Positions 48,830 through 61,000 are shown, counted from the stretch's first letter. The stretch: DNA of 64,000 nucleotides from Zygaena filipendulae (GCA_907165275.2 OU015651.1:4734501-4798500); one strand, 5' to 3'. A program made the numbers and translations. The notes: a model not told the origin generated them from the sequence alone.

Positions 48830-50250
48830 CAATATCTCTGATACTAATATATCTTAGGCAAGGTATTAAAAAGAATTTTACCATTAGGGCATCGGCTAAA
48901 TCTGCAGGGAACAGTTCTAAATAAAAATGTAGAGTTAAATGTAGAGTTGCGACTTGCGAGTACATTAGCCGTAATTTTTTTGTCATTTCTATCGAATCGC
49001 TTTCGGAATAGAGCTACCGATCGTCGTTAGCACATGGAGAGACTGGCGATACACGGACGATAAGGTAATTATACCATAGAAACGGATGTTACTTGTTACT
49101 ATAGCTCCCCTTCGACTCTATTTTTCAGTGTGTTAAATTTTTCCAATGATATTCCAATTAAACTTGAAGCTTGAAAAGAAGTTACTTTGGCTCTAGCTTT
49201 GTGTAGTACGCTACGATAAGCCATTGGGGACTAATTGCGGCAGTTGATTGCGATCCTGTCGGAAGACCACAGCGCAGCGTTTCATTATGTTGTGTATGCC
49301 CCACAGACATAATGACGCATTTATGCTGAGACAGCGACCGATTGGCCCCCACACAGCACAACCTCCCTTCTCCTCCTCCCTCCTCATTTATTAAATTTTT
49401 TTTAATGTTTAACATTAATTGCTTCTAGCAATAAGGCCGCCTTTTGCTCTATCTTGTCTTAGTTTTAATATTTTATGGGGCAATAAAGTACCTATATTTG
49501 AATTGGATTTTTTTTTGTACCTTTACGTATATGATGGGGATAAATTTTTTCATGTGTATTTTGAGTCAAACTAAGCGTTCAGTACGTATTTGCAATAAAA
49601 AGTATATAAGTATTATATCAGTTGTCTGGTTTCCACTACAAGCTCTGCTTAGTTAGGAACAGGGCCCTTATTCACTATGATCGCTGCGTTACGATAACAC
49701 GCCACAAAAATTGTCTTTCGTTCGAAATAAAAGGAGTTTGGTTTCATAAAAAATACACAATAGGTAGATATATACAACATGTCTTATGGCAACATACAAC
49801 ATGTCTAATATTTTGGCATATTAATATGGATTAATATTGAGCGTTTGGGATTGTGTTTTTCGGCAAGGAAAGTTGTTGGTCACAGTGAATAAGGTGGTGC
49901 TGTGTTACAAGGGCAAGAATTATTATTAAATATTTTCATATATCCGTAATTACATGCCTAAAAGGTAGGTATAGCATAATCAAAGGTTGTTATACCTAAG
50001 TATCTCGGTCTACTAATGGCCATCGCCTCAATCCTTTTCAATTGCTTCGTACGTGTCACTGTGCATCGTGCAGTGAGCATCCTCAATGCAACTTTGTGGA
50101 TTACCTACCACTACCTAGTCATTAAACGTGCCAAAGAATGGCTCTACAATTAGGTTCACTACACAAAAAAGTTCACAGCATTACAGTAAAACTAAGGCAC
50201 TGTGAAGTTAATACGCTAAGACTACTAATAAACTACAAAAAAATAAAACC
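48830..50250. other. Gene-poor stretch
   Basis: 49195-49390 is GC-balanced and could be regulatory. A retroposon-like tail (ggggcaataaagtacctata) is at 49476. Otherwise nothing is recognised. Confidence 0.35.
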
Positions 50251-50257
50251 TAAAACG

Positions 50258-50735
50258 CTAAATTTTTGATGCATTCATCCGCTCGCAATACCTCAAGCAT
50301 TCATCGCGCACACACATCCATCGACTGGCAAACAAATCACAGTCAGGAGCCGATGCGAGAAGTGCATTGAGGCAGTGTAGGGCACGGACAAGCGGAGAGT
50401 TTCTATGGGACACGGTCCGCGCTGACGGTATCGCCAGCAGATGGTTCGAACGAGGCCGGAAACAATGTGCGGGTACTGGCGGGACATACAAATGCAGCAA
50501 TTGCGTCACCAGCTCGGGACAATCGGAATCTACGCGTAGTGTTCTGCACGCCATTGTCAACAGAGTAAAATTGCGCCTCACCTCCAAAGAGTTGAAATTT
50601 AGAACTCCAAGTAAAAACTTTGTTGGATAAAGAAAAGGATAGTACCAATATACTTTTTTGTACAAAAACCTTAAAAAAGCTTTTTGGATCTTCTCCAAAA
50701 GGAGAACGTAAGTAATTATCAAATATCAACTAAAT
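50258..50735 (-). mobile_element. Non-LTR retrotransposon fragment, C-terminal end of ORF2
   Basis: A 154-residue minus-strand frame reads LEKIQKAFLRFLYKKVYWYY, then LNFNSLEVRRNFTLLTMACR and LVRALHCLNALLA. IEkvQ..F.r.l followed by L.sLe.RR is the region after the reverse transcriptase domain of Jockey/CR1-type LINEs. The catalytic RT motifs are absent, so this is a 5'-truncated dead copy. The R1 copy at 50737 begins exactly at its 5' side. Confidence 0.7.
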
Positions 50736-50736
50736 C

Positions 50737-50952
50737 TATACTAATATTATAAAGAAGTAAAGTTTGTGAGTTTGTGAGGTTGAAGGGGGTAATCTCTGGA
50801 TCCACTGAACCGATGTGGCTTGGCTTTCTATTGAAACTTCTTTTACCAATAGAAAACCAAGTTGTTTGCGAGTGTCATAGGCTATATTGTAACCCGGGAT
50901 TCCAGCGGGAACTCCGAAATTACCGTGGGTGAAATCGCGGGCGAACAGCTAA
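50737..50952 (+). repeat. R1 copy
   Basis: Starts actaatattataaagaagt and ends gggtgaaatcgcgggcgaac then agcta. Near full length. Confidence 0.7.
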
Positions 50953-51194
50953 TAGGTTATACTTAAAAAAAAGGAAATGAAAATTGTGTGTAAAACCTAA
51001 ATAAATTTCATAAATTTTCTATCACAACTCGCAAGTTTCTTATAGCGATTTTTGAAGAAATACCTACTCAAAATATGCTGATGTAGAGTTTTCAAAACTT
51101 TATATTGGCAGGCAATTGCAATTGAACGCGCGACACCTGACGTATAGCATTGTTCGATTACCACTAAAGCTTCTGTGCTGTAAATCCACACAAA

Positions 51195-51357
51195 TGTTAT
51201 AAATGTGAAAGTAACCTCTGTCTGTCTGTCTGTCTTTCATGATCTAACTACTCAACCATCATCATAAAATTTTGTACACGCGTTATCAGGGGTATAGAAA
51301 AGGACATAGGGTACTTTTTATCCCGGAATCCCAACGGGAACTGCGTTTAGCTAGTGT
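51195..51357 (+). repeat. R1 copy
   Basis: 'gttataaatgtgaaagtaac', four gtct units, 'gacatagggtactttttatc' and tail gcgtttagctagtg. Confidence 0.65.
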
Positions 51358-51359
51358 TT

Positions 51360-52305
51360 CTAGAAATTAAATTTATGTATCTCCTGCAACCTACATTAAC
51401 ATATTTAAATGGGAAATATTAATAATGGTAAACTTTTATAACAACAAAATTGAAAAATTTAATCTTTGACTTAACCGCATTTCATTTGGATGCGTTTTCT
51501 CCACAATAAGACATAATTGTCTGCGGTTGGACTCACCCTTAAAAGCTAAGCAAAACCGCTCGTGTATAGTTATTCGCCACTAAGCATTGCGAATAATTTT
51601 ACAAACAAGCTTTTAATGACGTGTAATTTGTCATTTTATAATTTTAGGTTTCCTTTAAATTCTTTTGATGCATTCTTCCGCACTGCCTTCATACTCGTGT
51701 CGTAACTCGTAACAGATGTCACAGTTGCGTAAGTATAGAGTATAGACTATTGTTTATATTTTATGTGTATACATAATGAAGGAAACAGAAGTGGTTCCAC
51801 ACCATCAAAATTGTTTATATTATATATGGTATAGTTTTTTTCAAGAGATTTTTTGAGTTTCTATTTTAATTTAAAATGTACTTATACTAATATAGAAAAA
51901 AAAGAAAAAATCTATGACCCATGCTTACTAAAAAATTCAACAAACTCAACTCAATTACTAAAAGCTGTAAAATCCATGGAATAAAATAGTGGCACGACTA
52001 TCACGGGATGATTTTGGGTAGGTGTACCTATGATGAGCCTAATGACATTCTCTTAGTTTTAGAGTTAAACGCGTTTCAGACTTAATGGTTTTTTAGATTT
52101 GAGTCACTATAAAAACTTTAATTGAGATCTGTTTGTAAACATGAAATATGAAAACTGTGATCCCGGTAGAGGCCTTAGTAGGTACTACCAAATTGTTTTT
52201 GTCTGATTGACGAAAAAAACACGAAGATTTTAAATTAAATAAAGTAACCTGCTAACTAAGGTTTATGTCCCGGATGCACATGAAGAGTAGATATTTTCTA
52301 TCCCA
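51360..52305. other. Gene-poor stretch with a possible regulatory island
   Basis: 51460-51690 is GC-balanced with 'cttttaatgacgtgtaattt' and similar TAAT motifs. Nothing else is identified. Confidence 0.3.
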
Positions 52306-52311
52306 GTGACC

Positions 52312-52676
52312 AGGACGTATAAAGATCCATTTATATCTACTGACATCGAGCGTTCCCGACACGTTTCGTGGCAGACACGTGCCATGAAAAAATGTGGGAA
52401 AAAACATTTATTTACAAAAGACGTCTGCACGGTTCCGATGCTCTATTCACACTGCTCGACATATAGCCACAGACACGTACAGAAATGAACCGCCAGACAA
52501 AATATTCTTCCGCGAATACTGGCCCATGTCTGTCCAGTGTCCACGTCTGCGTGGCCGTTTTACGATAGATGTGAATACGATAATACGCACTGTATAGTAG
52601 AATATTATTATGTCTGCGACGGTACGTGTCTGCCACGCTCAATGTCTGTAGATATAAATGGACCTTGACAGACCGT
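52312..52676. repeat. MITE M3 with about 45-bp inverted ends
   Basis: Left 'gatccatttatatctactga', 'catcgagcg' and 'gacacgt' pair with right 'acgtgtc', 'acgctcaatg' and 'tctgtagatataaatggacc'. The CAGACACGT motif recurs inside. No coding capacity. Confidence 0.7.
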
Positions 52677-52787
52677 TCTTCCAATCTAAATATTCACGCA
52701 GACATCTAATAGCGAATAATAAACAACTCGTATCAACAAACGTCTCGATTCTCGATGAACTTGTCGTTTCGTCATGCGACTATGCCT

Positions 52788-52973
52788 CCTTAGCCAAGTT
52801 GACAATTTATATTCGTTAAGGCATAGAAAACTAATGAACGAATCTATGTATAAATCACGTGGTCACGCAAAACTGGACTTTTGATTGGACGGTTTTACAA
52901 GACCACGTGAAATGACGGTTCATTCCTTGCTCTTCTGCGTTAACGATATAGATTGTCAACTTGGCTAGGGGGC
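52788..52973. repeat. MITE M2, mid-length copy
   Basis: Ends CCTTAGCCAAGTTGACAATT and GATTGTCAACTTGGCTAGGG, with 'catagaaaactaatgaacg' inside and a second inverted pair 'cacgtggtc' / 'gaccacgtg'. Confidence 0.7.
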
Positions 52974-53009
52974 AGGTGTAGTTCTAAAGTTATAGAGTGC
53001 TAAGTTTGA

Positions 53010-53115
53010 ATGTGACTGTCACCGGCGGCGCGGGCGCAGCCGCGGGTGCGGGCGGGGGCGGGCGCGGGGTGAGGGCGGCGGGGCGAGCGCGCGGCGGCTG
53101 CGTGGGCGCCTACAT
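53010..53115. promoter_or_regulatory. CpG-dense block
   Basis: ggcggcgcgggcgcagccg and gggcgggggcgggcgcgg with GGGCGGGG GC-box-like words, 40 bp after MITE M2. It could be a promoter of a gene not otherwise seen. No exon could be supported on either strand. Confidence 0.3.
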
Positions 53116-53522
53116 GTACAACCCATTTGTCCGATGACGATCAGAGCCGTTTTATTATAATTCGATTGCTATGTTTTTAAAACTAACAACATTGTTTAAA
53201 TCATTTGACGTTATCGATAACTTTATTGTCCGAACTGCGGATAAAAACACCTATTTAGATTTACATTTTGTAAAAAAGTATGACGTGCCTAATCCTAGAT
53301 AAATTGCATAACTGCGAATATATCCACCAAAACCAAAAAATGCCAATACATACATTATATAAAAATATCTACTTTTTAAATGCTCAAAATCTCTACGTAT
53401 GTAGACGTAAAATGTATTAAAGGCTACTAAGTAGGTAAATATTTTTGTCTTCACCCTGTTCATTCACGTGGAATAATAATTATGTACAACATATCAAGAA
53501 AAAGCAGGAAGTCATTACTGGA

Positions 53523-53929
53523 TAACAAAAAATTAAAACCGACTTCCAAAAACACAAAACTAAAAAACTAAAAATAAAAAGCTAAAAATAACAACATACC
53601 GATTTAATTCAAAAGACAAAAACACACGTAATATTCTTATTGATTTATGCTACCACTAATCGGTTTGAATTCGGTGACAAGCCCGCTGGTGTCTGGCCAC
53701 TTGGGTTGTCCTGCTCACGAAGAGCTGTTGGCGGGAGTCTACTTAGCCCATCTACCCCCTTCATATTTGGCTTGTCACCGACTTCATACCGATTAGTGGT
53801 AGCATAAATCAATAAGAATATTACGTGTGTTTTTGTCTTTTGAATTAAATCGGTATGTTGTTATTTTTAGCTTTTTATTTTTAGTTTTTTAGTTTTGTGT
53901 TTTTGGAAGTCGGTTTTAATTTTTTGTTA
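53523..53929. mobile_element. Foldback element with about 160-bp arms
   Basis: Arms 53523-53683 and 53769-53929 are almost exact reverse complements, from 'taacaaaaaattaaaaccg' through 'gacttccaaaaacacaaaac' to 'ccactaatcggt' and 'cggtgacaagcc', around an 85-base GC-richer loop. The ends carry the GGAAGTCGG motif of the neighbouring repeat family. Confidence 0.85.
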
Positions 53930-53989
53930 AAAATTTGTTTATTTCTCGCTTTTAAGTGACTTAGTTCGTAATTTCTCTAAGTTACAATA

Positions 53990-54719
53990 GCCCAATGTCA
54001 ACTGCTCATCACCTTTTACAAAATATTGCTTTTCCCGACGCAGGGACGTTAATTGTTGAGGAGTTCTCCTTGTACATCATCATCAGTTCCACTTCACCAT
54101 ATACATTGTGACGAGCATAAATTGTTTAGAAACCATATTAAAGTTAACGAATCGGAATCTGTGAAATACCTATTATTTAGTCGTTCTGATGACCATCTGT
54201 GGTCTTCATCATCAGTTCCACTTCTTCAAATTTTACTTTCCGAAAGCAAATAAACGATTTACTATAAAAAATACAAAAATCGCTATAGGTGTACCTGTAA
54301 TTTTTGAAGAGTTCCCTCGATTACTCCAAGATCCCATCATCAGATCTCGACTTGGTGACAATGAAATCAATTTGGGAGTATCCCCTATCAAACAAAACAC
54401 AAATTTTCGAAATCGCTGTAATCGGAACCCGTGAAATACGTATTATTGTTGAGTAGTTCCGATGACCATCTGTGGTCTTCATCATCAGTTCCACTTCTTC
54501 AAATCTTGCTTTCCAGAAGAAAATGAACGATTTACTATAAAAAATACCCAAATCGCTATAGGTGTGCCTACAATTTTTGAAGAGTTCCCTCGATTTCTCC
54601 AAGATCCCATCATCAGATTCCGACTTGGTGGCAATGGGACCTAATTGGGAGTAAACCCTTTCAAACAAAAAAAGAATTTTCGAAATCGGTCCAACCGTCT
54701 TCGAGTAATCGGTGAACAT

Positions 54720-54759
<40 letters not shown>

Positions 54760-54810
54760 ATACATACAATCGAACATAGAACCTCCTCCTTTTTGGAAGT
54801 CGGTTAAAAA
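53990..54810 (+). repeat. GGAAGTCGG-family repeat with a 273-bp tandem duplication
   Basis: The block starting 'tgaccatctgtggtcttcat' at 54189 recurs at 54462 (period 273), with further partial copies upstream (54083). The second unit continues into 'cggtccaaccgtcttcgagt', a 36-base poly(A) at 54724-54759 and 'cctcctcctttttggaagtc'. Confidence 0.7.
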
Positions 54811-55076
54811 ATGGACAGCATGGCGTCTATTTCACTAACGTAGAGACTGACACAAAGTCAGGACGCTCTTTACACCGTATTCCATATTATATGTAGTTAT
54901 GTTTTGAAATTCTCGTATAATTGATGTATAAGTATAACAAGATTTTGATATATGTATTGTATATACAATAAGTTTTTCTTTGTCTGGTGGCCTTCCTTTT
55001 AAATACGGCTGTAGAGTCTTTGAATATTTGAAAATCACAAGTAGACCGTTTGCGTCGAAAGCTGAACTGTGTATTA

Positions 55077-55470
55077 TTATACTTCTTCTTTCTTCTTCTT
55101 TGTCGTTCCCTCATAAATGAGGCTCGTGACCATAATATGTAACGCGTCTCCATATGCGTCCTGTGCCATTTCAATCGATCGTTGTAGAGTTTCTCCTGTT
55201 GCCTCTACAATACTATTGCACCATCGTGTTGGAATTCGGCCCCTGGAGCGCTTCCCCTGCATCTGTCCCACGATCAACAGCTTCTTCAGCTCATGCATAT
55301 GTGATCGCATTATATGTCCAAAGAAGCTTAGTTGACACACCCGGCATAGAGAGGTGAGTCGTTTTTTTGATTTGGAGCTCTTGTAGGATCGATTCATTTG
55401 TCATGGCTGTCCATGGTATCCTCAGCATTCGTCTCCAGCACCACATTTCAAAAGCACTTATTTTGCTTAT
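55077..55470 (-). mobile_element. RTE-type LINE fragment, C-terminal end
   Basis: Minus-strand sequence reads FEMWCWRRMLRIPWTAMTNE and SILQELQI. After a frame slip in an A run it continues LSFFGHIMRS, QGKRSRGRIPTRWCNSIVEA and the final helix. The order EMW.WRRMLRI.W..TN, FGH..R, G.RsRGR...RW is diagnostic of RTE-like non-LTR elements after the RT domain. The 3' tail is aagaag-rich. It is dead and 5'-truncated. Confidence 0.75.
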
Positions 55471-55479
55471 GTCACGACT

Positions 55480-57100
55480 TTATTATACTTTTTTCTACTT
55501 TATTATTATACTATGTATGACAAAACTGGCGGTCTCTGTTGGGGCACAGATAATATAATACTATGTTGGCGTGATTGTGGCTAAATAATATTAAATAATA
55601 ATATTATGGTAGGCGGACAACTTAGCCGCACAGTTTTGCAGAACATTTGCCTTATTTCCGACTGATCCACTATATATACGTTTATCACATAGTGTTGTAT
55701 CTATCATTCTGTATTTTTTTGTATTTCTGTAATACATATGAAAGAAGTACGACCAAGTTGAAGGTAAAAATAATAAAGAGTAGTACCTACAATATTATAC
55801 GTAGTCATCGGTGTAAATGAGGACCGAACCACCCAGTGTCCTTGCAATTTGACACATAAATTCGTTTTTAATTCCCCATAAAATGTGAACCACGACTACT
55901 AAGTATGAATAGTTGGTGCGTTTGAGCGGTTTGTACATAATTACCTATATCATTTTGCGTTCATTAATATAATACTAATGTGTCTCGTTTCCCGGTTACG
56001 TGCGCAACGAGTAGGAAAAACATTAGCGATATTATGCGCCTTCTATTGTGGAACAATGTTTTGATCATTTGTAGCAACAAAAAATCCCCAACAATATGTG
56101 ACATTATTATATTAATAATGATAAGTCGCACCAATTAAATGTAAGTAGTATTGAAATTATCTATAGTAACGTCAACATTTAGGATAGGTAATGATTAAAA
56201 TAAATTGAAGTATAGTTTTATAAGAAATTGATCTATAAATAAGCTATTCTCGCTCAGTTTATTAGATGATGATCGTTTTATTTTACTGATCGGGAAACAA
56301 ATTTTATAATAAACAATATAAATTTCGAGGCTGCATCATAAACCGAGTGGGTACGTATCCAGAAACGACAACCATAAAACCTTTATGATTAGTCAAACTG
56401 TTGGCGAGGACAATTCATTATGGGCCATTATGCGTCGTGTTTATCGACTTGCTCTCTACAAGCCAATAAAATAACGAACGACCGAGATAACGCAGCGGAC
56501 AGTCTTCTAATCTCCGGAACAAGGGACACTAATTCGATTGTGGTTTTGGTCGAGCCTTTTTCGGGCTTACGACACAAATTGAAGTGTTAAAAAAAACTAC
56601 AAATTGCCTTTTTCGTGGGCCATTCATTAGTTTGGCGCTGAATGGTGTTGCCTGTGTGTCGTTTTCGCTCAATTAGTTAAACAGAACTTTGAGCCTCAGC
56701 GCTCGCACACGGCGCCCACGAAAGTGGCAGGGTCGTTGCTTTTCTGTTCTATTTGCGTCTAACACATACTAATGGAGTGCCTACGTCAAATAAGAATTTA
56801 ATACAACATGACGTTTCCGTAAAATCAAATGATAATTTTTATCATATTTAGAAATTGCATTAATAAATAAACCTAATACCTAGCAAATTGTTTTTTCCTA
56901 TTCATTGACATTGACAAAAGATTTATTAGTTATCTTTTCCGTCGTTAGATATATTCTCAGTTATTCTTCTGTGGATATATTATAGTGACATTAGTGGATA
57001 AGCAAGTAGGTATCAAATGCATTATTTTATTTTTTTAATAAATTGTAATTTGTAAGTAACATTTCTACTATGGTCCTTGTAAAGTGGCATCGACGCTCAA
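55480..57100. other. Gene-poor stretch
   Basis: No transposon was recognised. 56370-56760 is a strong candidate regulatory island and is listed separately. 55480-56360 and 56770-57100 are AT-rich without features. Confidence 0.35.
56370..56760. promoter_or_regulatory. Candidate enhancer or conserved non-coding island
   Basis: Complex, GC-balanced and repeat-free sequence with many homeodomain-like words: 'cctttatgattagtcaaac', 'caattcattatgggccatta', 'gtttatcgacttgc', 'cattcattagtttggcgc', 'gctcaattagttaaac'. Long open frames are absent. The call is by composition only. Confidence 0.4.
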
Positions 57101-57102
57101 TA

Positions 57103-57290
57103 AAATTCTTACTATGATGAATGCGAATGTGAGTTTATTGGTTTGTTTGTTACGCGTTCACGCCTTAACTGATGATGAAATTTTGCATTCACGTTGTCAC
57201 AGGAGTACAGAGAAGGACAGAGGTTATTTGATATCCCAAAAATAAGAACTTCGAAATAACCGCGGGAACAATTCACCTACCTACTTTTAT
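57103..57290 (+). repeat. R1 copy
   Basis: 'gtgagtttattggtttgttt', 'gttacgcgttcacgcctta' and 'gagaaggacagaggttattt', ending 'aataaccgcgggaac'. Confidence 0.6.
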
Positions 57291-57789
57291 AATATAATGA
57301 AAATAATAATACAATATTTTATGATTAATTGAACTATGCAGTATTTGCAAGGAATACCTACTATGTACCTATAATTTCCAATAAGACACTACTCATTTTC
57401 AAAAATTCAAATTACCAACTACATAACTTTATACAAAATCAAGAGAAAGGTTCAGTATCAATGACCTAATTAAAATAAACAGCCAGTAAAAGTTAGGTAT
57501 GTTATTTTCGAGCTAAGATTCTTAAAGTAAAAATTCATTAATTAATTTCCTTTATTGCACATAAAATAACTATATTACAGTACCTGGAGAAAAGTAATGT
57601 AACAATAAGTAATGTAAGTAATGTATTTTATTTATATAAATAGGTGCTTAAGTAATTATAATAATGTCAAAAGATCAAAGAGATCAGTTTTAAAGACAGA
57701 TTTTAAACATTCTTATATCTTTTCAATAGGGTCACTTTAACACATTTAGCATATCGTTCGTATAGTTAAAAGCTGTATAATAGCGTTAT

Positions 57790-58500
57790 CTTAGGGCTGG
57801 CACTAAATTGGGATGTCTCGGGTCAGGCGTGGCGGGTTCTTATCAGTTTTGTCGTGTTCATCTTGAGTTGTGTTAGGCTTTACCCGAGATATTTTACGTC
57901 GCCGGGCGCTGGGGAGCTGGGGAGGCGGGCGCGGAGCCGGCGGTCGCGACAATGTTGGAAATTATTGCCAACGTGTGAGTGCGGAATGTTGCCCTCCAAA
58001 GCTGATCTCATAACTAAACCGGAGCCTCTGCAATTCTGATAAAATACGTATCGTATTATATACTTTATACTTCATGTAAAGTTTAGCCGGTTCGTGAGGT
58101 CATTATATTGTGAGGTGCTAACCGCACTTATTTTTCCGTATAGATGAAATATATAATTATCTTCTAGTTTAATAGATACATTGAAATGGTTATTGAGGTG
58201 ACTCGATAGCCTTAGATGTCTACGAAGCGACAACCCTTGCCGGACGCATCGGTATGATAAAGAGCTTTTTGATAGCTTTTGTTTTATTTTATTTTTTCAC
58301 CTTATTGTCCACGGAGCGTGGTCCATTGATAAACCGGACAGGTATACGTACTCAGACAGGCGCCAACATTCTTCGCTTCGACCTCACACTTGCTCGTAGC
58401 CGTATAAAAACGATCACACTTTTTTGTATATTAGCACTTTTTGGACTTATTTGCCTCCCTTTGTGTCCCTTCGTCGTTGTTTGTTTTGGTTATTAGTGAC
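57790..58500. promoter_or_regulatory. Two adjacent candidate regulatory islands
   Basis: 57790-58030 (ttacgtcgccgggcgctgg, cggagccggcggtcgcgac) and 58195-58500 (ccttattgtccacggagcg, ctcagacaggcgccaacatt) are GC-balanced and free of repeats. Small frames cross both but show no protein similarity. Confidence 0.3.
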
Positions 58501-59214
58501 CCTGTAGGAAGTGGGTACGATAAACCTATTGGACGCATAAGCGTTTTATGGTAACCATTTTATGAAACAGTTTTCACGATTGCTATTAATATCTGTTCAA
58601 TTAGTGTCGTTTTCTTAAATAGGTACCTATACTTATTATTAACATTTACGATAAACTGTAATTTAATGTGTGATTGTAACAAAGTAATCCCTACTTGCAT
58701 TAAGTTAAGTAGATACCTATATAAATAATCTTAGATTTTAAAATGGGAACCACTTTTTATTTATTTTTTTATATGATATCCATTATTATTTATAATTATT
58801 GCCATCTGGCCAAAAACAACAAACAAATCCTAGTGTGCATAGTACCTACTTACATGCTAAAACCACTAAAACAATCCGGAACTACTTAGTCGTATTTTAG
58901 TTTGCAAGAGAAGGTAGGTAGGATATCACTCCAAGTCGATTCGTAAGTAGGTAAGTATATACATAGATATATGCAAAGCAGCCATTCGAAAGTTCCGATG
59001 TCAATGGACCAACTCATAATTGATATTACTGTCTGAGGAACATTGATTTAAAAGATTAAACTGACCGCTTATCACCTATCTTGAAGTGCAAACGTGTTCG
59101 TATCGTATTTAAATAGTAATATTTTATAGACATTTAACATAAATTACTCATCCATAAAAGCGGTAAAAAAAATTCTATTTATGAATGAACGACGAGATTC
59201 GAGACTATCATAGA

Positions 59215-59470
59215 GAAAATGACTGCAGGGGATTTTGTGGCTGTAAAAATAGCAAATTAGCCTTATTTTGTGAAGTGTGTCTCCGCCTCGTCAATTTTGT
59301 TACTGTAATGAATAGCCCGCTTTCGGTCCTTTCGCTTCTATCACAAATTGACCCAAAACGATAATTTGGTTGGCCAAAAGCCGGTGTAATTTTGATTTGT
59401 TTAGCGAGAAGATCATTTCCGGTCGCAAATGACGGACGTTTAAAGATTCATTCATAATTTTTTCTCCCAA
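59215..59470. promoter_or_regulatory. Candidate regulatory island
   Basis: Contains 'gcaaattagccttattttgt', 'aaaacgataatttggttggc', 'aaaagccggtgtaattttga' and 'gttaaagattcattcataat'-like AT/GC-mixed words, with no repeats and no open frame. Confidence 0.3.
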
Positions 59471-60575
59471 AATTCGTTATGTTTTTATACCTACATATTT
59501 TTTTTATTTTGGACATTTTAAAAGAAAACTGAATGAGAGGTGGCTATCGAGGAAATCTTCCTACGCTTTGTATAAAAAATGTAATTAGTAGAATTTTATT
59601 TCTATGTTCTATTTCTATTAATTTTAGGACTCTGGAACTAGTGTCTAAAAATTATTTCCTACTGATAAAAAGCTATACCTACTACTGTTAGAAATGATAC
59701 TCGATTAATACATTAAGCAACTGTTTTATTTACTGTATCACAAAGTAAATGCGCGCGTGCGTGCCCTCGCGCCAATTCCACAAACGATAATGCCGATCTC
59801 ACTCACCGTTGACGGCTTCCACCCCAAATACGCGTCACATGACGTTTTATGTCACCTGTCAAGAGGGATGTGATGTGGCCATCACTCCTCTAGACTTTAT
59901 ACAAAATATGAATCGCTAACAGACGGCCATTCTGTTAATGGAATGTCCCCATTCCTAAAAAAAATGTCTCTCGGCCATTCTACAGTAAAGTATGACCCCA
60001 TACAAAGAATTAAATTTATAACTAAACAATCAAATACCTTAATTTCTTTTAAACAACATCTCCAATAAGTAGTAATTTTATGAAGAACATTATTAGGAAC
60101 ATTGTAATGGTAACAAAATTACACAAATTTATCCGTTGACTAAGACAATATCTAAATGTCAACATTATTAATTAAGTACATTAAATAGCCTTAAAGTATG
60201 TGTTAATACAAGATTTTATATTTTTTTGACTTAATTCATGATTTGAAGAAAAGAAAACAAAATATCTATCTAAAAAGAAAATAGAATATTTGCAAGTAAA
60301 TATTTCTGGAAGCAAAATTAAAATTATCAATATAATAAATTTTCATTTTAAATAAAGTAATATTAATAACGGTACAGAAGTACAAATCAATTTGAAAATA
60401 AACATAATCCAAAACGAAATCTATACAAAATAAACATCAGAATAATACTTAACTGAAACATATTTTGTTGTTACATTCATAAACAATTTATTGATTTAAA
60501 CTGTTCTAAGATCATCAAAGTAAGCATTTGTAGATTCTTCCATCATGTGAATACATCAGACTCGCCTCTTCACAA
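59471..60575. other. AT-rich intergenic stretch
   Basis: Nothing recognised. A few palindromic words (gtcacatgacgttttatgtc) lie near 59840. Confidence 0.35.
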
Positions 60576-60579
60576 ATTT

Positions 60580-61000
60580 GTTTGCCTGCAGAGGGACACA
60601 ATCGGATTTAATTCAATATTACACAACACCACCGAGCCTCTCGTTTGCCCACCGAGGGACACGGTCTAACTCTCTAAGCCCAATCTGGCACCATCAAATT
60701 GTAGCCTACCGTTTGCCCACCGAGGGACACGGTCTGACTCTTTCAGCACAATCTTACACCACCGAGTTGTAGCCTGCCGTTTGCCCACCGAGGGACACGG
60801 TCTGACTCTTTCGGCACATTCTTGCACCACCAAGTTGTAGCCTGCCGTTTGCCCACCGAGGGACACGGTCTGACTCTTTCAGCACAATCTTGCACCACCA
60901 AGATGTAGCCTGCCGTTTGCCCACCGAGGGACCCGGTCTGACTCTTTCAGCACAATCTTGCACCACCAAGTCGTAACCTGCCGTTTGCCCACTCCAACGT
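60580..61000. repeat. 68-bp minisatellite, about six units
   Basis: The marker gtttgcccaccgagggacac recurs at 60643, 60711, 60779, 60847, 60915 and (truncated) 60983, all exactly 68 bases apart, with a diverged first unit at 60580. Each unit also has 'ggtctgactctttcagcaca' and 'cttgcaccaccaagttgtag'. 61018-61140 then carries three to four 'cacgctcgctcc'-type short repeats. Confidence 0.85.

Noticed and set aside
50367..50630. Plus-strand frame opposite the LINE fragment
   Set aside because: Antisense shadow of the minus-strand LINE reading frame, which has recognisable motifs.
53010..53115. Coding exon in the GC block (Gly/Ala/Arg-rich frames)
   Set aside because: All frames are low-complexity, stop quickly and match nothing known. 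Kept only as a possible promoter-like block.
54321..54761. 146-residue minus-strand frame beginning with poly-Phe
   Set aside because: It starts in the poly(A)/poly(T) tract and runs through a duplicated dispersed repeat.
60580..61000. CRISPR-like array
   Set aside because: The whole 68-bp unit repeats, with no variable spacers, in animal DNA next to a LINE.
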